The notes: generated from the letters alone by a model not told the origin. A stretch of DNA of 5,135 nt from an uncultured Bacillota bacterium (GCA_905200435.1 CAJKKJ010000082.1:1-5135); one strand, 5' to 3'; numbered from the stretch's first letter, positions 1 through 5,135 are shown. Program-made: numbers and translations.

Positions 1-362
1 AAATAGATGAAAACACAATAAAAGTAAAAGATGAAAAAAAATTAAATAATTGGTATAAAAAAGAAATATCAAGAATATTTAAAGAACATTTAGATTTTTA
101 CTACAATAAATTTGAAGAAAACATCCCGTATCCAATATTAAAAATAAGAGCTATGAAAACAAGATGGGGAGTATGTAATCGTAAAATAAAATCAGTTACA
201 CTAAATCTAAATCTTGTCAAATATGATAGTACATGCTTAGATTATGTCATAGTTCATGAATTATCACATTTTGTTCACTTTAACCATTCAAAAGCATTTT
301 GGAATACCGTAGAAAAATACTATCCCAATTATAAAGAAATTGAAAAAAAACTAAAAAACTGA
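1..362 (+). CDS. YgjP-like (M48/SprT-type) zinc metallopeptidase, C-terminal part
   Basis: Partial gene: the frame is open from the left edge (first full codon at base 3), so 119 residues of the C-terminal part are visible and the true start lies outside. The zinc-binding motif HELSH is at visible residues 85-89 (bases 255-269), with a likely third ligand in NHS (H95), giving HELSHFVHFNHSKAFW. Upstream is TRWGVC at residues 53-58, followed by a beta-rich stretch (SVTLNLNL) and DYVIVHE. This order (RWG-C, then LN.L, then DYV..HEL.H, then NHS..FW) is the signature I know from the YgjP/DUF45 family of putative M48-like metallopeptidases. Physiological substrates are generally unknown, and I see no signal peptide or membrane segment in the visible part. 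The gene ends in TGA with no hairpin after it. A possible promoter for the next gene overlaps its stop codon, so transcripts may read through. Family assignment is firm; function is not. Confidence 0.88.
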   Translation, partial: IDENTIKVKDEKKLNNWYKKEISRIFKEHLDFYYNKFEENIPYPILKIRAMKTRWGVCNRKIKSVTLNLNLVKYDSTCLDYVIVHELSHFVHFNHSKAFWNTVEKYYPNYKEIEKKLKN

Positions 363-396
363 CAAAATATGTATTAATTTTAAATTATAATATAAT
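359..396 (+). promoter_or_regulatory. Candidate sigma-A-like promoter of the cse60-murJ operon
   Basis: Two overlapping perfect TATAAT hexamers lie at 386-391 and 391-396. A near-consensus CTGACA at 359-364 overlaps the stop codon of the preceding gene. The spacing from CTGACA to the first TATAAT is 21 nt, longer than the usual 16-18, and the hexamer at the ideal spacing (TAAATT, 381-386) is weak, so the -35 assignment is doubtful. Start of transcription would be near 398-403, leaving a leader of 5-10 nt. I do not see a sigma-E type -10 (CATAnnnT) here, although the Bacillus subtilis cse60 gene is sigma-E controlled. Confidence 0.4.
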
Positions 397-407
397 TGGT
401 GAAAAAA

Positions 408-575
408 ATGAAAGTTAAAGTATTTGATGAAGAAAATGAAAGTGATTTAGAAAATAAAATAAACAGTTTTATTGAAAACGTCGATGAAATATATGATATA
501 AAATATAATGTAGCAGTAGGTATAAGCGGGGAAGATCAAATTTATTGCTTTTCAGCTTTAATAATGTATGAATGA
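408..575 (+). CDS. cse60: Cse60-family sporulation-associated small protein
   Basis: A 55-residue acidic protein, too short for most gene tracks. It begins MKVKVFDEENESDLENKIN and ends with an IYCFSALIMYE segment. The start (KVKVFDEE..DLE..IN.F), the central DIKYNVAV and the C-terminal QIYCFSA.I.Y match my memory of the Cse60 family, which is about 60 residues in Bacillus subtilis, where the gene is expressed in the mother cell under sigma-E. Its biochemical role is unknown. There is no membrane segment or signal peptide. The start is supported by GGTGA at 398-402, 5 nt before the ATG. The TGA stop (573-575) overlaps the SD of murJ and only 8 nt separate the genes, so the two are very probably co-transcribed and may be translationally coupled. 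Family members also occur in genomes where sporulation is not established, so a sporulation role here is inference. Confidence 0.8.
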   Translation: MKVKVFDEENESDLENKINSFIENVDEIYDIKYNVAVGISGEDQIYCFSALIMYE

Positions 576-578
576 GGT
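574..578 (+). promoter_or_regulatory. SD of murJ overlapping the cse60 stop codon
   Basis: GAGGT at 574-578 shares GA with the TGA stop of cse60 (573-575) and lies 5 nt before the ATG at 584. This placement fixes the murJ start at 584 rather than the in-frame Met codon 7, and suggests that ribosomes finishing cse60 can reinitiate on murJ. Confidence 0.75.
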
Positions 579-583
579 AAAAT

Positions 584-2224
584 ATGAAAAAAACAAATTT
601 TATGAGTGGCGCTATAATAGCAACCCTCGGAATTATTGCATGTAAAGTACTAGGTTTAGTATATGTAATACCATTCTATTCAATAATTGGAACAATGGGA
701 AGAAGTTTATATAGCTATGCCTACAGTATTTATTCAATGTTTGTAAACGTAAGTACAAGTGGAGTACCACTTGCAATATCAAAATCAGTAAGTGAATATG
801 ATACACTAGGAAATTATGAAGCCAAGGAAAGAATATACAAACTAGGAAAAATAATAATGACAACAATAGGATTCATATGTTTCCTATTAATGATAATATT
901 TGCTGAAAGCTTAGCAAAATATATAATGGGTGATGCAACAGGTGGAAATAGTATAAAAGATATAGCATATGTTATAAGAGTTGTGTCAACAGCACTATTA
1001 TTCGTTCCAGTATTAAGCGTAGCACGTGGTTATGTTCAAGGATCAAAATATATTCAAATAAGTAGTATAGCAAATATAATAGAACAGTTAGTCAGAGTAT
1101 TAGTAGTTGTATTAGGAAGTTATATAACAATAAAAGTACTAAATCTAGGTGTTACAAATGGTGTAGCAGTAAGTGTATTTGGTGCAACAGTAGGTGCTAT
1201 TGCTGCAAGCATATATATATTAATAAAAATAAGAAAAAATAAAAGTAAATTTAAAACAAAATCAGAAAATAGTGTTAAAGTATCTGATAAAGAATTAATC
1301 AAAAAAATAATAGTATATGCAGTACCATTTATCATAATCGCACTTATGAAATCTGCCTATAGTTTAGTTGATACATTCACAATTGTAAAAGGTTTAACTA
1401 AAGTAGGATTTGATACAATTACAGCTGAAACAGCATCAAGTGTAATTGTTACATGGGGAAATAAATTTAATACCATAATAGCATCAATATGCCTAGGTGT
1501 TGCAGTAAGTTTAATACCTTCAATAAGTAGCAGTATGGTAGTAAATGATATGAAGAGCGTTAATGATAAAGTAAATCAAGCATTCCAAATGATTATTTAT
1601 TTAACACTTCCAATGGCAATTGGTATTTCATTTCTATCAAGACCAATATGGACAGTTTTTTATGGAGTTGATGCTCTAGAACTTGGAAGTACAATGTTAT
1701 CGGTTACTATTTTTACATCAGTAAGTTATTCAATGTATTCAATATTACTAGATGCTAATCAAACAATGAATAATACTCGTTTAACATTTATAATACTAGG
1801 TGCAAGTGTTTTATTAAAAGCATTATTAAATACACCAATGATGTATTTATTTGATTTAATTAATATAAAAGCATATTATGCACCAGCATTTGCTGATATA
1901 TTTATTCAACTACTTGTATTTTTAATTGTACTAATTTACTTCAGAAAAAAATATAAATTTGCATACAAAAAAACATTTATTAACTCAGTAAAAACAATTG
2001 TATGTTCTCTTGTAATGTTAATATGTTTATTTGGAATTAAGTTAGTTATAAATCAATACCTAGTAGGTGGCAGAATGATTAGTATGCTAAGTCTAGTAAT
2101 TTATGCCATAATTGGAATGATTATTTACTTCGCACTATCATATAAAATTGGTTTAATAAATTCTATATTCGGTAAAGAATATATAAATAAGTTATTAAAG
2201 AAATTTCATTTAAAGAAAATATAA
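584..2224 (+). CDS. murJ: MurJ/SpoVB-family lipid II flippase (MATE-like polysaccharide exporter fold)
   Basis: A 546-residue polytopic membrane protein of the MOP superfamily, very hydrophobic along its length; the family usually has about 14 helices. Family landmarks: a short N-terminal tail then the first helix (about 8-30, SGAIIATLGIIACKVLGLVY), STSGVPLAISK at 57-67, RGYVQG at 148-153, EQLVRV at 167-172, W-GNKFNTI at 291-298 and VSLIPSIS at 308-315. The layout and length resemble the Bacillus YtgP (MurJ) and SpoVB proteins. The expected role is moving undecaprenyl-pyrophosphate-linked peptidoglycan precursor from the inner to the outer face of the cytoplasmic membrane. A basic cytoplasmic loop (about 216-241, IRKNKSKFKTK...) splits the protein into two halves. 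The start is set by GAGGT 5 nt upstream, and the gene follows cse60 in the same operon. I cannot separate the vegetative flippase (MurJ) from a SpoVB-like sporulation paralog by eye; pairing with cse60 keeps SpoVB possible. The reading frame is intact. Confidence 0.85.
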   Translation: MKKTNFMSGAIIATLGIIACKVLGLVYVIPFYSIIGTMGRSLYSYAYSIYSMFVNVSTSGVPLAISKSVSEYDTLGNYEAKERIYKLGKIIMTTIGFICFLLMIIFAESLAKYIMGDATGGNSIKDIAYVIRVVSTALLFVPVLSVARGYVQGSKYIQISSIANIIEQLVRVLVVVLGSYITIKVLNLGVTNGVAVSVFGATVGAIAASIYILIKIRKNKSKFKTKSENSVKVSDKELIKKIIVYAVPFIIIALMKSAYSLVDTFTIVKGLTKVGFDTITAETASSVIVTWGNKFNTIIASICLGVAVSLIPSISSSMVVNDMKSVNDKVNQAFQMIIYLTLPMAIGISFLSRPIWTVFYGVDALELGSTMLSVTIFTSVSYSMYSILLDANQTMNNTRLTFIILGASVLLKALLNTPMMYLFDLINIKAYYAPAFADIFIQLLVFLIVLIYFRKKYKFAYKKTFINSVKTIVCSLVMLICLFGIKLVINQYLVGGRMISMLSLVIYAIIGMIIYFALSYKIGLINSIFGKEYINKLLKKFHLKKI

Positions 2225-2247
2225 AAAGCACTTTTTTAAGTGCTTTT
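2224..2247. terminator. Shared bidirectional intrinsic terminator between convergent murJ and PASTA genes
   Basis: A perfect 10-bp stem pairs AAAAGCACTT (2224-2233) with AAGTGCTTTT (2238-2247) around a TTTT loop. On the plus strand the T tract is only the four T at the stem end; on the minus strand the stem ends in five T followed by ATATTTT, so termination should be better on that side. The stop codons of both convergent genes overlap the stem ends (murJ TAA 2222-2224; PASTA gene TAA at 2248-2246), leaving 21 bp between the coding regions. Confidence 0.85.
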
Positions 2248-3931
2248 AGCTTGTTATTGTAACAGTATAAGTTTTTCCTTGAACTACTTTTGTACCATTT
2301 TTTACAAGTGAATTTTCATGAATAAATCCAGCATTATTATAAGTGTTACTAGCTTTTGTAACAAATGTAAAACTAACACCAGGATATTTTTGATTAAATA
2401 ACTTCTTTAAATTTTCAATTGTTTTAGAAGCATTATTTATAACTAAATCAGTCTCATTAATCTCAACTACAAATGTTTTAGCAATACCACTACTAAGAGA
2501 TATTGTAACATAAGAGCCAGTTACAACTTGTTTAGAAGGATTAATACTTTGTTCGACAGCTATATCTTTATCAGTAGAAATAGTGTATCCATAATATTTA
2601 AATGAACAATTAAGTCCTAAACTCTTACATTTTGATTCTATATTATTCTTACTCATTCCTTTGAAATTAGGCACAACTACAGCTTTACCATTAGATATTG
2701 TAAGTTTTACAACATCATTTTCTGATATAACGTCATCTTCAGTATGAGATGCTTTAATTAAATTGCCCTTTGCAACAGAATTACTAAAACTATAACTTAT
2801 TTCATATTTTATACCATTATTTGATGCCCATATTTTAAAATCTGATAAATTAGAAAATTTAATCATTTTAAGAGATCCTTTACTAGTCGTAATAATAATT
2901 TTAGTACCTTGTTCAATTACGTCATTTTCTTTATAATTAACATCAATTATTTTTCCAATTTCATAATCTTTATTATAATCTTCTTTATATTCAACATTAA
3001 GATTGTTTGAACTTATCCATTCAGCAATCTCTTCTTTACTCATTTCTTTTAAATTTGGAACTTTAATACTTGGTCCTTTAGAAATGGTAATTACAACATT
3101 ATCACTCTCTGTTATTTTTTCATTTTCTTTAATACTTTGTTTAAATACTAAACCTTTATCCAAATCATTATAATCATACTCTAAAGTATATTTTATACCA
3201 TTCATATCTAACCATAACTTGGCTTCAAATAAAGTTTTATTTTTTAAGTCAATCATATTTACTTCTTTGAAAGGTGATTGAACAACCTCAAATTCAATTT
3301 TAGAATTTCTTTTTATTACTCCGGTTAATGATTGCTTAACAACTAAATTAGGTTCATTCTCATTAGTAACAAACTTAATATCAACATTATTTAAAAAGTT
3401 CTTGTTAATAAAATCAACTAATAAATCAACATTTTCACCAACAAATGATGGAATATTAACTTCTTCATCATAATTTGGCCCCTTAGAAATAATAAGTTCT
3501 AATTTATTTATATCATTTAAAGGTTTATCAAATTCATTTTGATTAATAACATAATATTTAGAAAAATAATCACTATAATCATACTTTTCAACAATTTCAA
3601 TATTTTTTTCTTTAGCATACTTTAAAGCATCACTCAAAGTTTGACCTTGTAAATTTGCAATATATTCAACACTCTTTATAGTTTCAGATGGTTTAGCAAA
3701 AGTATAAGCATTGAAACCAGTCAAACATATTATGAGTAGAGCAATTAAATTAGATGTCTTTTCTTTTTTTGAAGACATTAACAACAAGACTGACATAAGT
3801 ACCATTAATATTGTTGTAACAAGTAAACTAATACTTGAAATTTTAGATTTAATAATAACAAATATTAAAAAACTAAAAGTAAGAATTATAGATAAAATTA
3901 TAACTATTTTTGATTGTTTTTTATTTTCCAT
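2246..3931 (-). CDS. Membrane-anchored multi-PASTA-repeat protein without a kinase domain
   Basis: 561 residues. Three hydrophobic segments (about 9-27, 34-53 and 61-79), with basic KKQSK before the first and KKEK between the second and third, predict a cytoplasmic N-terminus and an exported C-terminal region. The rest is a chain of PASTA-like repeats of about 65 residues: roughly 88-152, 157-220, 222-287, 288-352, 353-416 and 417-482, plus a divergent one at 483-561. Typical features are VPNLKEMSKEEIAEWI, VPNFKGMSKNNIESKC and repeat ends such as LIISKGP, ITISKGP and ITTSKGS. PASTA repeats are known from PrkC/Stk-type kinases and high-molecular-weight PBPs, where they bind muropeptides, lipid II or beta-lactams. 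This protein has no kinase, transpeptidase or transglycosylase domain, so any sensing or scaffold role is inferred. The start is supported by GGTGAT 5 nt upstream. It is convergent with murJ and divergent from the Gly/Pro-rich gene. Cysteines 435 and 442 in the sixth repeat could form a disulfide. Confidence 0.85.
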   Translation of the reverse strand: MENKKQSKIVIILSIILTFSFLIFVIIKSKISSISLLVTTILMVLMSVLLLMSSKKEKTSNLIALLIICLTGFNAYTFAKPSETIKSVEYIANLQGQTLSDALKYAKEKNIEIVEKYDYSDYFSKYYVINQNEFDKPLNDINKLELIISKGPNYDEEVNIPSFVGENVDLLVDFINKNFLNNVDIKFVTNENEPNLVVKQSLTGVIKRNSKIEFEVVQSPFKEVNMIDLKNKTLFEAKLWLDMNGIKYTLEYDYNDLDKGLVFKQSIKENEKITESDNVVITISKGPSIKVPNLKEMSKEEIAEWISSNNLNVEYKEDYNKDYEIGKIIDVNYKENDVIEQGTKIIITTSKGSLKMIKFSNLSDFKIWASNNGIKYEISYSFSNSVAKGNLIKASHTEDDVISENDVVKLTISNGKAVVVPNFKGMSKNNIESKCKSLGLNCSFKYYGYTISTDKDIAVEQSINPSKQVVTGSYVTISLSSGIAKTFVVEINETDLVINNASKTIENLKKLFNQKYPGVSFTFVTKASNTYNNAGFIHENSLVKNGTKVVQGKTYTVTITS

Positions 3932-3936
3932 TTTTT

Positions 3937-3957
3937 ATCACCATATCCATTATACCA
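3937..3957 (-). promoter_or_regulatory. Extended -10 promoter and SD of the PASTA gene
   Basis: Reading the minus strand, TGG (3957-3955) precedes a perfect TATAAT (3954-3949), forming a TGn-extended -10 element. No convincing -35 lies 16-18 nt further upstream, which fits an extended -10 promoter. The SD GGTGAT (3942-3937) sits 5 nt before the ATG. Predicted start of transcription is near 3942, so the leader would be about 11 nt and begin at or within the SD. Confidence 0.6.
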
Positions 3958-3992
3958 TGATATAAAGAAAAATAAAAAATAATTATTTGAAT

Positions 3993-4021
3993 TTGACATA
4001 ATTTTATAAATAAAGTATTAT
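3993..4021 (+). promoter_or_regulatory. Strong sigma-A promoter of the Gly/Pro-rich gene
   Basis: A perfect TTGACA at 3993-3998, a 17-nt spacer, then TATTAT at 4016-4021 (5 of 6 matches to TATAAT). This is the best promoter in the window and points away from the PASTA promoter in the same 113-bp divergent region. Start of transcription is expected near 4028, giving a leader of about 17 nt. No operator-like palindrome is obvious beside it, so high constitutive expression is plausible. Confidence 0.82.
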
Positions 4022-4033
4022 TTATATAGTGAT

Positions 4034-4040
4034 GAGGTGA
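4034..4040 (+). promoter_or_regulatory. SD that decides between two adjacent ATG codons
   Basis: GAGGTGA at 4034-4040 precedes ATGATG at 4045-4050. Measured from GAGG, the first ATG is 7 nt away and the second 10 nt. The murJ site has GAGG 6 nt from its ATG, so the first ATG is the better match in this genome, but the second could also be used. Confidence 0.6.
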
Positions 4041-4044
4041 TAAT

Positions 4045-4875
4045 ATGATGTATGGACCAGGAGGCGGATGTCCAGGTGGACATGGACCGGGAGGTTGCCC
4101 AGGAGGTCACGGACCAGGAGGATGGCACGGCGGACCTTGGGGACCACCACCAGGAGGACCATGGGGACCACCACCATGGATGATTCCAGGTGGCGCTAGA
4201 AGAAGAAAAAATGATGATGACGACTATATGAAAATAGTTGAATACAAGGGTGATGGAAAAAAATATTTCTGTACATTCGTGTGTGATCATTGTGCTAAAG
4301 CATTCCAAGTAGATTATCGTGTACCAACAGAAGTTAAATTTGTATCAAATTATGAAATGAAATATGACAATGGAAAGTTAATTCCATTAAATAAAGTTGG
4401 AGGATGCTTCGAATTTACAATTGCTTGTCCAGAATGTTGCGGAATAACAAGCTTTCTAGTAGACATAAGAAGAATACCAGACTTTGTATTAGCTGAATTC
4501 TTAAGAAAAACAACAAAAGTAGAATATGAAATCGCTTATATAGTAGATGATTCATATTGTGATTTCGATATCTCATATTATACAAAAGGAACAACAGTAA
4601 AAGAAATAAATGAAAAAATGAACAATTTGTATTTTGATAGAATAAAAATAAAAGGCAAAGAAATAGTAATGAACAAGGAAGAACTAAATTCAATAATAAA
4701 AGGATACTTTGGTGGAAAAGGAAAAACATTAAATTTTACAGCCGAACAAAGTCCAAAAGAAAAAGAAGTATCAAAACTAAAAAAAATAAAATACATGCTA
4801 CTAAGTAATGGCTTAAAAGGAATACTCAATTATTCAAATTATGATAAAGAAGAAGTAAAATTATTATCAAGATAA
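4045..4875 (+). CDS. Gly/Pro/His/Trp-rich N-terminus plus two-CxxC (zinc-ribbon-like) protein of unknown function
   Basis: 276 residues, family not recognised. Residues 4-50 are low complexity: 22 Gly, 14 Pro, four Trp, several His and two Cys, arranged as GPGG(G)CPGGH-type repeats (4-28) and two copies of GGPWGPPP (29-44). A charged joint follows (ARRRKNDDDD, 51-60). The globular part starts near 62 and has C80-x2-C83 (FVCDHC) and C128-x2-C131 (IACPEC, then C132), a likely four-cysteine zinc site; C76, C121 and C172 are extra. The last third is charged and Lys-rich (KEKEVSKLKKIKY, 238-250). There is no signal peptide or membrane helix, so it is probably cytoplasmic. The repeat region is 65% G/C (78 of 120 bases at 4081-4200) against about 30% just after, but 15 of 22 Gly codons are GGA and 12 of 14 Pro codons are CCA. 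The codon choice is thus host-like and the composition follows from the amino acids. It has its own strong promoter and terminator and so appears to be monocistronic. Confidence 0.85.
   Translation: MMYGPGGGCPGGHGPGGCPGGHGPGGWHGGPWGPPPGGPWGPPPWMIPGGARRRKNDDDDYMKIVEYKGDGKKYFCTFVCDHCAKAFQVDYRVPTEVKFVSNYEMKYDNGKLIPLNKVGGCFEFTIACPECCGITSFLVDIRRIPDFVLAEFLRKTTKVEYEIAYIVDDSYCDFDISYYTKGTTVKEINEKMNNLYFDRIKIKGKEIVMNKEELNSIIKGYFGGKGKTLNFTAEQSPKEKEVSKLKKIKYMLLSNGLKGILNYSNYDKEEVKLLSR
4054..4128 (+). repeat. Coding repeats of the GPGG-C-PGGH type
   Basis: Three successive imperfect units encode GPGGGCPGGH (4054-4083), GPGGCPGGH (4084-4110) and a shortened GPGGWH (4111-4128). The first two each carry one Cys and one His. 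DNA identity is moderate, with wobble-position differences, so the protein pattern looks maintained. Confidence 0.8.
4129..4176 (+). repeat. 24-bp tandem duplication encoding two GGPWGPPP units
   Basis: Two adjacent 24-base units (4129-4152 and 4153-4176) differ at only two positions, the third base of the first codon (C/A) and the third base of Pro3 (T/A). Both encode exactly GGPWGPPP. A near-identical in-frame direct repeat of this kind suggests a recent duplication and possible copy-number variation between strains. Confidence 0.88.
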
Positions 4876-4895
4876 GATGCGAAAGCATCTTTTTT
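4874..4895 (+). terminator. Intrinsic terminator after the Gly/Pro-rich gene
   Basis: A 7-bp stem, AAGATGC (4874-4880) with GCATCTT (4885-4891), closes a GAAA tetraloop (4881-4884) of the stable GNRA type. A T tract runs from 4890 to 4895. The stem begins within the TAA stop codon (4873-4875). This separates the gene from the downstream C39 gene transcriptionally. Confidence 0.92.
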
Positions 4896-4903
4896 GCGAA
4901 TTT

Positions 4904-4968
4904 TGTAACTTTTTTTGAATGTAACAAGGAAAATGTAAAAAAAAATCGTATAGTATAATTGGGAGGGG
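4904..4968 (+). promoter_or_regulatory. Candidate promoter, upstream repeats and strong SD of the C39 peptidase gene
   Basis: A perfect TATAAT lies at 4954-4959, overlapping a second -10-like TATAGT at 4949-4954. No good -35 lies 16-18 nt upstream. Instead TGTAAC occurs at 4904-4909 and 4920-4925, and TGTAAA at 4934-4939, a possible activator site. The SD GGGAGGGG (4961-4968) is the strongest in the window and sits 8 nt before the ATG at 4977. If transcription starts 7 nt after TATAAT (about 4966) part of the SD would be lost; a start after TATAGT (about 4961) would keep all of it. Confidence 0.5.
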
Positions 4969-4976
4969 AAAAAGCC

Positions 4977-5135
4977 ATGAAAAAATATCCATTTATAAAA
5001 CAAACTGAACAAAAAGATTGTGCACCAACATGTATGTCAATGATTTTAAAATATTATGGAGCTTATGTGAGTATGGAAGAATTAAGAGACGTAACAAATA
5101 CGGACAAGTATGGAGTGAATGTATATGATTTAGTA
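4977..5135 (+). CDS. C39 peptidase domain, N-terminus of a probable peptide-processing ABC exporter
   Basis: The first 53 residues of a gene cut by the right edge. The sequence KQTEQKDCAPTCMSMILKYYG (around residues 8-28) matches the start of C39 bacteriocin-processing peptidases, with Q9 as the probable oxyanion-hole residue and C15 as the catalytic cysteine, six residues apart as in ComA-type enzymes. The later MEELRDVTNTDKYGVNVYDLV fits the usual helix and L.....TDK.G....L pattern after it. The usual DCG motif is DCA here. C39 domains in this arrangement usually precede a membrane domain and an ATPase, and the whole protein removes double-glycine leaders while exporting peptides (bacteriocins, lantibiotics or signals). 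The catalytic His and Asp and the ABC part lie outside the window, so a stand-alone C39 peptidase cannot be excluded. A strong SD fixes the start. Confidence 0.87.
   Translation, partial: MKKYPFIKQTEQKDCAPTCMSMILKYYGAYVSMEELRDVTNTDKYGVNVYDLV

Noticed and set aside
363..407. Terminator or small RNA between the metallopeptidase and cse60 genes
   Set aside because: The 45-bp gap holds only A/T-rich promoter-like hexamers and an SD; no hairpin with more than a few pairs is visible.
573..583. TGA read as tryptophan (Mycoplasma-type code)
   Set aside because: TGA at 573 is followed 8 nt later by a well-spaced start for a full-length gene, and TGA also ends the metallopeptidase at the expected family length after its final motif. 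Tryptophan is encoded by TGG throughout.
633..1335. Leu/Phe-rich minus-strand frames inside murJ (633-866 and 1120-1335)
   Set aside because: They are antisense shadows of membrane helices in an intact, well-recognised gene, with no translation signals.
3711..3965. Plus-strand 84-codon open frame inside the PASTA gene
   Set aside because: It lies opposite the membrane-helix part of the PASTA gene, has no SD, and its composition is that of an antisense shadow.
4054..4194. GC-rich block as horizontally acquired DNA
   Set aside because: Third positions remain host-like (mostly GGA and CCA), so the G/C content is due to the Gly and Pro residues themselves.
4045..4200. The many GG pairs in the Gly-rich protein as a double-glycine leader for the neighbouring C39 peptidase
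   Set aside because: There is no hydrophobic/acidic leader helix before any GG, the protein is far longer than a typical precursor, and a strong terminator separates the two genes.
4018..4308. Trp/Ser-rich minus-strand open frame opposite the Gly/Pro-rich region
   Set aside because: It is the antisense image of the Gly/Pro repeats (GGACCA-type codons read backwards give Trp, Ser and Pro). It has no SD and covers the promoter and start of the plus-strand gene.

Overview
The window is AT-rich, compact, wall-related DNA from a low-GC Firmicutes-type bacterium. A Bacilli-like gut or uncultured lineage is my inference; no marker gene fixes the taxon. The reasons are A/T-ending codons throughout, GAGGT/GGTGA-type Shine-Dalgarno sites, a Cse60-family sporulation-associated protein, a MurJ/SpoVB-type flippase and a PASTA-repeat protein. 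TGA acts as a stop (it ends the first two genes, and a new start follows 8 nt after the second). The code therefore looks standard, not the Mycoplasma type, and the cell should have peptidoglycan.

Layout, left to right. (1) The 3' end of a YgjP/M48-like zinc metallopeptidase gene (1-362, +), cut by the left edge. (2) A probable two-gene operon: a 55-residue Cse60-family gene (408-575, +) and a 546-residue MurJ-family lipid II flippase (584-2224, +). The SD of the second gene overlaps the stop codon of the first. (3) A shared hairpin terminator (2224-2247) where murJ meets a convergent gene. (4) A 561-residue membrane-anchored protein with six or seven PASTA repeats and no kinase or transpeptidase domain (2246-3931, -). 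(5) A 113-bp divergent promoter region. (6) A 276-residue protein of unknown function (4045-4875, +) with a Gly/Pro/His/Trp-rich, tandemly repeated N-terminus followed by a domain with two CxxC motifs, closed by a clear intrinsic terminator. (7) The first 53 codons of a C39-type peptidase (4977-5135, +), most likely the N-terminus of a double-glycine-cleaving peptide-export ABC transporter, cut by the right edge.

The middle of the window shares an envelope theme: MurJ moves lipid II across the membrane, and PASTA repeats are known to bind peptidoglycan fragments or lipid II. The right side may be the start of a peptide secretion locus lying beyond the window. The least explained item is the Gly/Pro-rich zinc-ribbon-like protein. 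The promoters I can see lie very close to their start codons, predicting 5' leaders of roughly 10-17 nt. No RNA gene, CRISPR array, insertion sequence or riboswitch was recognised, and no gene-free stretch exceeds 113 bp.
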